Shown here piece after piece: positions 21,646 through 30,894 of a stretch of DNA of 64,000 bases. The stretch's first letter is position 1. Each line of letters begins with the position of its first letter. The notes under the pieces were generated by a model that saw only the letters and a program-made list of their open reading frames with translations, did not search any database and had not been told where the DNA came from. The position numbers and the translations under genes are program-made. This DNA comes from Lunularia cruciata (Eukaryota > Streptophyta > Marchantiopsida > Lunulariales > Lunulariaceae), in assembly GCA_948567375.1 (NCBI GenBank), contig OX419759.1, positions 2,953,303 through 3,017,302 on the forward strand. Reading direction: 5' to 3'.

Positions 21646-22103
21646 GTTGATGAAGGTGGTAGTATTTTTGTGGCTATACTAAGACTCTCTCCAAGATCCT
21701 TCACCAAAGTCTCCAAAAGTGATTTTACTCCACTACACTCGTGTCCTTTTGGAAGTCCTTCAACTCCACAAACCTCACACAACTCCTTGGTCTTAGATCT
21801 TCTCCCTCCCAATCTTGGTGAAGAGGGTCCAACATGCAAACCCAAGTCAAGTAAGTCTCTCCTTTCCCTCAATCTCTTGCTCTCAAAGGTCAATGGACAT
21901 GAACTTGCTTTATGTCCCTTCTCTCCACATAGAAAGCACTTAGACTCACTCTTTCCTCCAAGTGGTGTAGGTTTTTGGATCTTCTCAACACTCTTTTCAA
22001 ATTCTATTGTAAACTCTCTTTTCCTCAAATCCACCCCTACAATCACCTCAAACCCTTGGGGAACCTTGCATTGTCTCAATTTCCACTCTTGATGACCCTC
22101 CAT
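21630..22103 (-). CDS. KN1 extra zinc-knuckle ORF upstream of gag
   Basis: A 157-codon ORF from the ATG at 22103. It has CFLCGEKGHKASSC (C-x2-C-x4-H-x4-C zinc knuckle, about 21937-21896) and a second Cys/His cluster CEVCGVEGLPKGHEC (about 21780-21735). The N-terminal part is charged (KREFTIEFEKSVEKIQ). Ogre-type Tat elements are known to have an additional ORF before gag; whether this is related cannot be told by eye. A possible role in RNA binding is inferred only from the knuckle. The homologue in KN2 (27026-27356) keeps the second cluster. Confidence 0.7.
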   Translation of the reverse strand: MEGHQEWKLRQCKVPQGFEVIVGVDLRKREFTIEFEKSVEKIQKPTPLGGKSESKCFLCGEKGHKASSCPLTFESKRLRERRDLLDLGLHVGPSSPRLGGRRSKTKELCEVCGVEGLPKGHECSGVKSLLETLVKDLGESLSIATKILPPSSTCSQD

Positions 22104-22750
22104 GTTCCTAAGATGAATCTAAACACTCAAACATGCTTTTTGTTGCTCTCAAACTCCTCATGCATGAGATCTCCACTCTACAAAATTGACCTTTCCTCAC
22201 AATGTTACTCAAATCTCCCACCCAGTAAGTCATAGTCCTTTGAAATTTTTCACACTTAATTACAACTCCAGGGCGTCCCTCCCTACAAAATTTCAGATCT
22301 TATCATCAAGCCATTTTGCCTACACACCTTTCTATTCAGCTCACATATTTCAGATTTGGTCTGAAAAACACCCCCTTCCCTTCAAAAACTCATAACCCCC
22401 TGCACAAGAATGATCTCTCTTTAATTTTTGTATCAACAAGTAGAATACCATGCAGCAAATTTTCTTTGAAAGTTTCAAAACCATCCATTGAAAATTGAAG
22501 AAATGGCAGACTTTGTACAATTTTCCAAAGAGCATGTAGTTACAGGAGCAGTTTACCCTATCAACTTTCAAAAATTCTAGCCCAGTGCACAAAGTAGTTC
22601 TCACAATAATTATAAGTGTACTAACTGGAAGATAGCCCAAGCTATCATTTGTAGACATTTCAAATCCAGATCTCAAACTTGAGATTTTGCCCAAAATCAA
22701 CTCAATCCCCAAAATCTGCAATCCACCTCACACGATCTCTCCAATTCCTC
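22104..22750 (-). other. KN1 leader between the small ORFs
   Basis: About 650 bp with no convincing gene. It contains short frames on both strands. It matches 26680-27025 of KN2 only partly; KN2 is shorter here. Confidence 0.45.
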
Positions 22751-22921
22751 TCATGTGTACAAGATGTACAAAATCACCTCAAAGACATCATAATGAATGA
22801 CAAGGTATACAAATGGATCTTGGTTTTCTAACATAAGTTCAGCCCTCTCCTCTCCTAATGTTCTCTCCAAGTGAGCTCTCATAGCCTACTTCTGCCTAGT
22901 GTAAAATTGAACGCGGAACAT
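22751..22921 (-). pseudogene. KN1 leader ORF 1: small conserved domain after the primer site
   Basis: From an ATG at 22921 the frame reads MFRVQFYTRQK, then a TAG, then AMRAHLERTLGEERAELM, an N-Q-D-P-F-V-Y-L-V phrase, HYDVFEVILYIL and stop at 22751. The KN2 copy has no stop at that codon (GAG), so TAG here is probably a point mutation. It is similar in pattern to leader ORF 2 of the same element and to the leader ORFs of DL1 and CH1. Confidence 0.6.
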
Positions 22922-22943
22922 TATCTTGCCTTCTAGAGAGGTC

Positions 22944-22958
22944 TCGATAACGGAACCA
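22944..22958 (-). promoter_or_regulatory. KN1 primer-binding site, tRNA-Asp-like
   Basis: Four bases after the 5' LTR the element strand reads TGGTTCCGTTATCGA. This resembles the tRNA-Asp-complementary site used by many Athila elements (TGGCGCCGTTGCCGG) at TGG, CCGTT and CG, with differences between. It does not fit tRNA-Met. The KN2 site is further degraded. Confidence 0.5.
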
Positions 22959-22962
22959 AAAA

Positions 22963-23654
22963 TGTGAGCCGGCCTGTCTCTCACTCAAGATGACCCTTTG
23001 ATGGCTATTATGGTAGCACACCATGGACTAAGAAGGCAAGGAACCCCAACCCCATCATACTCCTCCAAGGCTAACACTCCAAGACTCAAAGACATTGCTC
23101 ACTAGAGAACTCAATGAGAGAGAGATAGTTGCAAATGAAAGGATGATGAGTACCTCCTCACCCCTTGTTTATATACTTGTGAAATAGTTACCCACTAAAG
23201 TTACTAATTACTGGAGTAACTCAAGTTACTAGGCTAAAAGTCAAGTAAAGTCAAAAAGTAGAAAGGAATATCCATTCACATGGGCATATTCCACTAGCAT
23301 GTGATCTTATCTTGACGCAGCCACTAAGTCAAGGATTCCTTCACATGGGCTATCCTTGGACTATAGAAGAATCCAAAACAAAAAGGCTTACGGGCCCAAG
23401 AGTTCTCAACTCTTTCCTCAAAGCCAAACACCTAGGAATAATACCAAGTCAACACACTAGAATCCAAAATAGTGGTGCTCATCTTTTCCACCTCCTCTAA
23501 AGTAAGGTCCTCTCTATTTTAGCTATGACTAACTCTAGCTAATCATGACTAATGTAGAACCATCCTTTATCTATATATAAATAATATTCTCAAGTACTTG
23601 TAATACCAAGCAAAATATCACAATACCACACACATGTTTATAATGGGTGTTACA
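22963..23654 (-). repeat. KN1 5' LTR
   Basis: 692 bp, TGTAACACCC to GGCTCACA on the element strand. A TATATAAAC box lies at about 23167-23175 (element strand). It is followed on the + strand by ggttagaccc, where MP1 gag resumes. Confidence 0.88.
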
Positions 23655-24062
23655 GGTTAGACCCTTACCTTCATTTTTGGATCAACAACATCTAGTGAGT
23701 GGTGGTGTTGCTTGTTGGAGTTGTGGTGGACTTCACCATAGGAGAGAGTGTACTCAGGGCAACGGACTTGACATCTCTGGTGCATCACAACTAACACAAA
23801 GGCAATGTGAGAATTGCCATAGATTTGGTCATACTAGTGACCGGTGTTTTGACCTACACCCGGAGTTACGGAGTGGTAGGGCTGCTATGGCAAGGAGTAG
23901 AGGAGCTCCAATTCATGGAGGACAAGGTGGTAGAGGTGGTGGTAGATGATCTACACCTAGTAGGGGTGCAATACCTGCCCTTACTTTTGATACAGCTATG
24001 GCAACTCGGATTGAGCAGTTGGAGTAGAGATTAGCTAGTATGGTTATTGCTTAGAGGAGATG
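23655..24062 (+). pseudogene. MP1 gag, zinc-knuckle part
   Basis: Continuation of MP1 gag after KN1. It shows CWSCGGLHHRREC and CENCHRFGHTSDRC (about 23710-23850). The second is a perfect C-x2-C-x4-H-x4-C knuckle; the first has one residue fewer before the last Cys. A Gly/Arg-rich tail follows, then stops at 23949 and further on. Confidence 0.8.
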
Positions 24063-24249
24063 AAATTCAGGTGCTACAGCTTCCACCTCATATGCTGGTG
24101 ATAGAGATGCTTTGGACTTCATGTGCGGAGTAGCATAAGTAGACGCATATGCAATAGTGACTAGGAGTGCAGTACATGCTCCAGAGCCTAGAGGAGCATC
24201 AGTGGAGTTGGACCCACAAAGAGGAAAGGTTGGGAGATAAGTTAGACTT

Positions 24250-25200
24250 CCCCTGTCTTTCACGCTATCTGAGGCATTGCAGATGACATCCATGGTTCCT
24301 AAACATCCCAGTGCAGGTGTGGTAGGTGGTGATGGAGTACATGATGGACTACCTGCTAGTCAGCCACCTACTACTACACAGACTAAGTCTAGCATGATGT
24401 TGGGGACGGCTCAGCTGATTATGCAACATCCTTTGTTTTCAGCCAGTGACATGTTTACATTGGGAGTTGACCCAACCCCAATGTTCTGGTTGGCTGCCAC
24501 ACTTTGTGAGAGTAAGGATGATGTGGTTCCTACTACTAGAGCAGAGGTGGTTGATAGTGGAGTTGACTTGGTTGAGGAGCATGGGATCTGTTCAATGACC
24601 AGTGGTTTATGGTAGGCAATAACGGCTAGAGTGGAGGAGTTGCCAAATAGGCCGGCCTTTGAGAGAGCATGGTTCACACCTAATGTTGTCCTATTGGATA
24701 ACCAGAGGGGGATTTTACATTTGTGGGACCTTCAAGGAAGGTCTATACACCACAAAGAGTCTTGTTAGACTCTGGTGCGTAGCCCCTTATGTTGAGGAGG
24801 CTGTAGTTGTCGGTCTGGAGTTACGGAAGATCAATGTGGAGAGGTGTCCATTTCAGATCCAAGCATCTTTAGGTGGTGGTTTGACACAGTACATCACATG
24901 TGGGGAGCTTGTTGTCCAAGTTCAGCCTGGTCATCTAACCGATAGCTTGGTGGTGAGAGTTCAAGCTATTGCAACAATAGTTGAGTCATATGATGTGGTA
25001 GTTGGGGGAGTAGTGTTATACTCCATGGGTTTTAGTATTGACTATTGGGAGGAGACATCCTCCTACAGACCAGGTTGGCAGTCTGGTGAGGGACGGGTAT
25101 GTCGCCTACTAGTATGCTTCAATAGTGGCAGTCTTGGCTCACTACAATACGAGACCATGGCAACATCAGTTTTAGCTTTCAGTGGTGTAGTTACTTGGCT
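24250..25200 (+). pseudogene. MP1 aspartic protease and linker
   Basis: The active-site loop D-S-G-A is intact (24768-24779), preceded by RVLL and followed by a TAG at a former Gln codon. The second half is in another frame (24659-25336): GLELRKINVERCPFQI, SLGGGLTQYI, and YDVVVGGVVLYSMGF, the C-terminal protease motif. At least one frameshift lies between 24620 and 24780. Confidence 0.75.
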
Positions 25201-25784
25201 TGGTGACTTGTTGGAGGGGAACACCCATGCAGAGGATACTCTAGTACTAGAGGAGATCACTTGGATTTGGAGTATGAGTGGGATTGCTCCATCCACCTTG
25301 GATGTTCCATTGTGGAGTTCAGAGGAGACATTGTAGTAGTATTCAGATTGGTTGGTGCAGTAGGCTTGGAGTGGAGCCTTCATACCATCAAGAAATGAGT
25401 GTGAGGATGAGCCTCTAGAGTCGATTGCTTTAACACCTCTCGATACCACACTCATTGCTTGGCAATATCCAAGAGAGGAGATATGTCAATTGGAGTTGTT
25501 TGGTGGGATTAGCACCGGATTAGTTGTAGTATTACAGATAGGTATACAAGTATAGAGGTACTTGTATGTAGAAAGAGATAAGATTGCTTGGCAAGTCTCT
25601 CTACATCATGTGGCACACTTGGCCTATCGGTATCTGAAGTTATTACCGATGTCAGCAATTAGAGGTTACCAGAACGCCCTACCATTAGACATTTCCTTAC
25701 TAGGAGCGCATGACCTAAAGAAACATAAGCCTATTCACATGGTGATTTTTGGATGGCCATGTCAGGGACATACACGTGCGGGCC
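25201..25784 (+). pseudogene. MP1 C5-methyltransferase domain, N-terminal half
   Basis: After the protease, a linker leads to LDTTLIAWQY and motif I LELFGGISTGL (about 25492-25524), then LYVERDK, ISLLGAHDL and motif IV HMVIFGWPCQGHTRAG (about 25735-25784), in which catalytic Pro-Cys-Gln is intact, unlike MP2. KN2 is inserted directly after this motif; the domain continues at 36950. Confidence 0.82.
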
Positions 25785-26474
25785 CATAACACCCATTTAT
25801 GCATGTGTGTGGTATTGTGATATTTAGCTTGGTATTACAAGTACTTGAGAGATATTATTTATAGAGATAAAGGATGATTCTACATTAGTCATGATTAGCT
25901 AAAGTTAGTCATAGTTAAGATAGAGGGGACCTTACTTTAGAGGAAGTAGAAAAGATGAGCACCACTATTTTGGATTCTAGTGTGTTGACTTGGTATTATT
26001 CCTAGGTGTTTGGCTTTGAGGAAAGAATTGAGAACTCTTGGGCCCGTAAGCCTTTTTGTTTTGGATTCTTCTTTAGTCCAAGGATAGCCCATGTGAAAGA
26101 ATCCTTGGCTTAGTGGTTGGGTCAAGATAAGACCACATGCTTATGGCAATATGCCCAAGTGAATGGATATTCCTTTCTACTTTTTGACTTTACTTGACTT
26201 TTAGTCTAGTAACTTGAGTTACTACCGTAATTAATAACTTTGGTACGTAACTATTTCACAAGTATATAAACAAGGGGTGAGGAGGTACTCATCATCCTTT
26301 CATTTGCAACTATCTCTCTCTCATTGAGTTCTCTAGTGAGCAATGTCTTGAGTCTTGGAGTGTTAGCCTTGGAGGAGTATGATGGAGTTGGGGTTCCTTG
26401 CCTTCTTAGTCCATGGTGCGCTACCATAATAGCCATCAGAGGTTTATCCTGAGTGAGAGACAGGCCGGCTCACA
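25785..26474 (+). repeat. KN2 5' LTR
   Basis: Starts cataacaccc (canonical TGTAACACCC with two changes) and ends ggccggctcaca. A TATATAAA box lies at 26263-26270, a plausible core promoter giving a start site some 30 bp later. Confidence 0.88.
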
Positions 26475-26502
26475 TTTTTTGCTTGGTTGCCAAGACCTCT
26501 CT

Positions 26503-26679
26503 AGAAGGCAATTCCGCATCCAATTCTACATTAGGCAGAAGGAGGCTATGAGAGCTCACTTGGAGAGAACATTAGGAGAGGAGAGGGCTGAACTAATGTT
26601 AGAGAACCAAGATCCATTTGTATATCTTGTGGTTCATTATGATGTCTTTGAGGTGATTTTGTACATCTTGTACACATGA
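26503..26679 (+). CDS. KN2 leader ORF 1: small conserved domain after the primer site
   Basis: Part of an 88-codon open frame. The conserved part reads FRIQFYIRQKEAMRAH, TLGEERAELM, DPFVYLV and YDVFEVILYIL, ending at 26679. The true start is unclear since the ATG seen in KN1 is lost (ATT here). Same domain type as in KN1, DL1 and CH1. Function unknown. Confidence 0.6.
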   Translation, partial: RRQFRIQFYIRQKEAMRAHLERTLGEERAELMLENQDPFVYLVVHYDVFEVILYILYT

Positions 26680-27025
26680 GAGGAATTGGAGAGATTGTGT
26701 GAGATGGATTGCAGATTTTGGGGATTAAGTTGATTTTGGGCAAAATCTCAAGTTTATGATCTGGACTTGAAATTTCTGCACATGATAGCTTGGGTTATCT
26801 TTCAGTTAGCACACTTGAAATTATTGTGAGAGCTACTATGTGCACTAGGCTAGAAATTTTGAAAGTTGATAGGGTAAAGTGCTCACACAATTGCATGCTC
26901 TCTAGAAAATTGTATAGAGTCTACCATTTCTTCAATTTTCAGTGAATTGTCCTGAAAATTTCCAAGAAAATTCAGTGCATTTCATCCTACCTGCTGTCAC
27001 AAAAACTAGAGAGACATCATTCTTG

Positions 27026-27356
27026 CACAAGGAGTTATGAGTTTTTGAAGTGAGAGTGAATCTAAGTGTTTTCTATGTGGAGAGAGGGACATAAGGCAAG
27101 TTCATGTTCATTGACCTTTGAGAGCAAGAGATTGAGGGAAAGGAGAGGCTTAATTGACTTGGGTTTGCATGTTGGACCTTCTTCACCAAGATTGGGAGAG
27201 AGAAGATCTAAGACCAAGGAGTTGTGTGAGGTTTGTGGAGTGGAAGGACTTTCAAAAGGACATGAGTGTAGTGGAGTAAAAGCACTTTTGGAGACTTTGG
27301 TGAAGGATCTTGGAGAGAGTCTTAGTACAGCTACAGAAATACTACCACCTTCATAA
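27026..27356 (+). pseudogene. KN2 extra zinc-knuckle ORF upstream of gag
   Basis: Homologue of the KN1 ORF at 21630-22103. The first knuckle is frameshifted near its first Cys (KCFLCGE becomes broken) but GHKASSC remains; the second cluster CEVCGVEGLSKGHEC is intact. The N-terminal third is missing or frameshifted. Confidence 0.65.
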
Positions 27357-27375
27357 GCTAGTTCTCAAGATTAGT

Positions 27376-27543
27376 GATGGAGATAATCTTTCAACTTATG
27401 GATAACTAACTATCCATGAGAGTAAGATTAATATGCACTCTAGGATTTGATGTTGCTGTAGAAATCTTGGAGCAACCTGAACCTTTTGTGTTCCCTAGAG
27501 TGGATTATTCTCAGATGGTGTTAGTCATATATATATTCTATTA
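27376..27543 (+). pseudogene. KN2 leader ORF 2: small conserved domain just before gag
   Basis: Reads MEIIFQLMDN, TAA, then SMRVRLICTLGFDVAVEI, PEPFVFPRVDYSQM and IYIFY. One nonsense codon relative to KN1. An (A)n/AG-rich tract (27551-27600) separates it from gag. Confidence 0.6.
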
Positions 27544-27616
27544 GTAATAGAGTGAGAGAGAAAAAAAGAAAAAAAGAAAAAAAATTGAGAGAAAAGAAAG
27601 ATAGTGAGAGGTTAAG

Positions 27617-29360
27617 ATGTGGAAACTTCTGGTTTTCTTTGGCAAGGATGGAGAAGATGTGGAGGATTTTGTGAGAGATATCAAGAGAGCTTGCATAGGA
27701 AAAAATGAGAGGAGGAAGAATGAGTGGGCCTCATTATTACCAGATTTCTTTGAGGATACAACACTTACATGGTATGAGTCAGAATACCAAAAGTGAGAGT
27801 AGAGATGGGGAAGAGGAGTCTTGAAAGACTTTGACTTCACCACTCATTAAGAACTTTCTTCCTGATGAGAGTTATGAGAGATTGATGAGTGAGGTTACAT
27901 TTCTCAAGCAAGGAGATGGAGAGGAAGTGAGAGTCTATGTGGAAAGAGTGGAAAAGTTGGAGTCCAGATTTCGCATAGTGTTGAGGAAGGGTGGGGATGA
28001 TGTGGAGATTACAATGATTGGCATTGGGGCCATGCTCACCAAGAATTTTGTGGGAGGGTTGAGATCACAAATTAGAAGCAAGGTGAGATATGAGAAACCT
28101 TCTTCCAAGGTTGAAGTTATCAAGATTGCAATTTGTATGGAGGAGAGTTTGGAAGGGGATGAGAGTGATTTGGTGGTGAAGGAGGTTGTGCACCCTCCTC
28201 AAGGCTACAAGTATGGTGGAACTTCTGATAGTTTGGTGGCAAGGGTTGCACCACAAGTAGTAGTTGCTCCAATTCTTGCACCTCCACCAAAGGATCCACT
28301 TCAAACCATCATAGAACAACTTGCGGATCTCAAGATCAATGTGGTGCAACTATGGGAGAAGAGAGAGGTGGATCAAAATGTAGGGAGAGGGCCTAGGAGT
28401 TATGGAAACTATCCATATAGAGGAGGTCAACCAACCAATAATTTCAATGATAGAAACTGTTTTGGTTGTGGAGGAAGAGGCCATATCATAAGGAATTACC
28501 CAAATTCCACTTACCATGAAGGAAGGGATTATGAGGGAGCCAATAGAGGGAAAGAGAGTGGTAGTGAAACCCAAGTGGCTCCTAATCCAAAAAAAGGTAA
28601 GGGGAAAGTATCCATAGATGTGGTGGAGAGCAAGTATGAGAAGGGAGAGTGCTCAAACTCCAAGAGTCTTAATTTGAAGCTTTTGGCACAAGAGAAGAAG
28701 AGAGCTCGTTTTGCAAAGGATGTTCACTCTTCTCAAGGATTTACTCCAAGCAAGGATACTCCTATGTCTACTAGGAGCACTCGCATCTCAACACCATCAA
28801 CAACAAAGACTCCAAGGAAGAAGTTGGGGATGGAGGATTTCTTGATTTCAAAGCAACAATGGAACTACAATGTATTGGAGGATGTTGGTAGTCACAAGGC
28901 TAACATCACAGTGGGCCAATTGATTGCTTTGAATCCTACCTTGAGAAAAAAGCTTAGAGGTGGTTTGAGTTCTACAAGGAGCAAGAGGAAGAAGAAGGCA
29001 AAAGCTCTTGTATCAATGGGGATGGTAGATGCCAAGCCAACACCATAGGAGGCTTGTGAATATGCCTCCAAGATTGATGTGAGAGTGAATGGTCACAACA
29101 TCAAGGATGCATTGGTTGATGGAAGATCAGCAATGGATGCCATGTCGGAAAGGTTGATGAAGAAGTTGGGTATGATACCCTCAAGACCTTCAACATTTGT
29201 GGTGAGCATGGCAAACAAGCAACAAGTTCGACTAGTAGGGATGATGGATAAAGTGGTAGTTTCAGTTATAGGAGTTCAAAATCTCATGACTTTCCAAGTC
29301 TTGAAGGATTCAAGCTATGACTTACTTCTTGGAAGGCCTGAGAGTAGCACGCACAACTGA
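27617..29360 (+). pseudogene. KN2 gag and protease
   Basis: Capsid region from the ATG at 27617 with frameshifts near 27795-27835, then a long open frame (27831-29048). The zinc knuckle is CFGCGGRGHIIRNY: the last Cys ligand is Tyr, so it would not bind zinc normally. The protease follows with ALVDGRSAMDAM at about 29107-29142 (the DGG of KN1 is DGR here) and LLLGRP at 29322. A stop at 29046-29048 separates them. Confidence 0.82.
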
Positions 29361-29399
29361 TCAATGGCACAAAGGATACTTGAGGATTGGGCCATCAAA

Positions 29400-30894
29400 C
29401 CATAGAGTCACAGTTCCATGACTAACACCACCAACACTTCACATTCAGATACACCATCTTTTGATTATTGGGAATCAAATTTTGAAGAAGGAGCTTTAGT
29501 GTGGACACAAGCATGGAAGAGGAGACTTCCATGGAGGAGGATGAATCTGAATCTGATTCAGATGTGTATCCTTTGTGAACTATGGATTTTGCACCTAAGC
29601 TAGAGGTTTTGAAGGACCCAGATAAATCACCATTGACACTTGAGGAGGTAGAGAGAAGGTTAGTTACCCTCAAGTATGACCCAAATGTTACCAAGGAAGA
29701 GAAGGTGAGATTTGAGGAGATTTTCTGTAAGTTCATCCATGCGTTTGCTTTTAGTTACAAGGATTTGAAGGAAGTCACCTTGGAGGAGCACAAAATAGAG
29801 GTGGAGTCACATGCAAGACCAATCCACCAAAAGCAACGTCGCCTTAGCCCACCAATATCTTTGGTTGTGAAGGAGGAGATTGATAAGCTCAAGGAGGCTG
29901 GATTTATCTTTGAGGTGGAGAATTCAGAATGGGTGTCTCCAATTGTCATTGTGAAGAAAAAGAATAGCAAGCTTCGGGTATGTGTACATTACAAGAAGCT
30001 CAATGTTGTTACCAAGAAGGACTACTACCCATTGCCATTCATTGTTGAGATCTTGGAGGAGGTTGCAGGTCATGAGAGGTACAGTTTTGGAGATGGTTAT
30101 AGTGGATATAACCAAATCAAGATTGCACCAAAGCATCAACAACTCACCACGTTCACCACACCTTGGGGAACTTACGCTTTCAAGGTCATGACTTTTGGGC
30201 TTTGCAATGCTCCAGCCACATTTCATCGGTTCATGAACAAGGTATTTGAACCTTTCATTGGGAAATTTATGAGAGACTTCATCGATGACTTTTGTGTCTA
30301 TGGGAGCAAGGAGGAGCCCTTTGAACACCTAATCAAAGTCTTGCAACACTTGGATGAGGCAAATGCATCACTGACCCCAGAGAAGCGCATTTTTGGATGT
30401 GAAGAAGGTCTACTTTTGGGGCACATCATCTCCAAGGATGGAATAGCAGTTGATCCTAAGAAGGTGAGGAAAATCTCAGACCTTTCATTCCCTTCAAGCT
30501 TGACAAAGTTACGCCAATTCTTGGGGATGGTTGGGTACTATAGGAGGTTCATCTTCTCATTTTCCAACAAGGCTTATGCATTGACCATCTACATGGAGAA
30601 GGGTGTAGATTACATGGTGATTTTGGAAGACAAGGAGGCTCTCAAAGCTTTTGAGTAGCTCAAGCAATCCCTTGTTGTAGCTCCAATTCTTGCTAAATTT
30701 GATTGAAGTAAGCCTTTCATCCTCTACACAAATGCTTCTTATGTAGCTATAGGATGCACTCTTAGTCAATTAGACCAAGATGTGCATGATCATCCAATAG
30801 CTTATGCTAGTAGGCAAATGGTTTCAGTAGAGAAAAACTACTTTGTCACGGAGAGAGAAGGGTTGGCAATGATCTTTGGTCTCAAGAAGTTTAG
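29400..30894 (+). pseudogene. KN2 reverse transcriptase and start of RNase H
   Basis: The open frame 29582-30658 carries VSPIVIVKKKNSKLRVCVHY, YSFGDGYSGYNQI, GLCNAPATFHRFMNKV and the catalytic FIDDFCVYG (about 30277-30303). After a TAG at 30656 the RNase H start follows (FILYTNASYVAIGCTL, YASRQMVSVEKNY, EREGLAMIFGLKKF), where NA1 is inserted. First 180 bases are acidic linker with frame changes. Confidence 0.85.

Larger units (their letters stand above)
5865..23654 (-). mobile_element. KN1: Athila/Tat-like element with extra 5' zinc-knuckle ORF; carries MP2
   Basis: LTRs are 22963-23654 (5') and 5865-6270 joined to 16261-16530 (3'). Element ends read TGTAACACCC and GGCTCACA. The flanks in MP1 are ggtt (5861-5864) and ggtt (23655-23658). 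Internal order on the minus strand: tRNA-Asp-like primer site, small leader ORF, zinc-knuckle ORF, second small leader ORF, gag, protease, reverse transcriptase, RNase H, integrase, polypurine tract. There is no chromodomain. MP2 is inserted within its 3' LTR. Several frames carry frameshifts and stops, but long open stretches (463 and 276 codons) remain. Confidence 0.87.
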
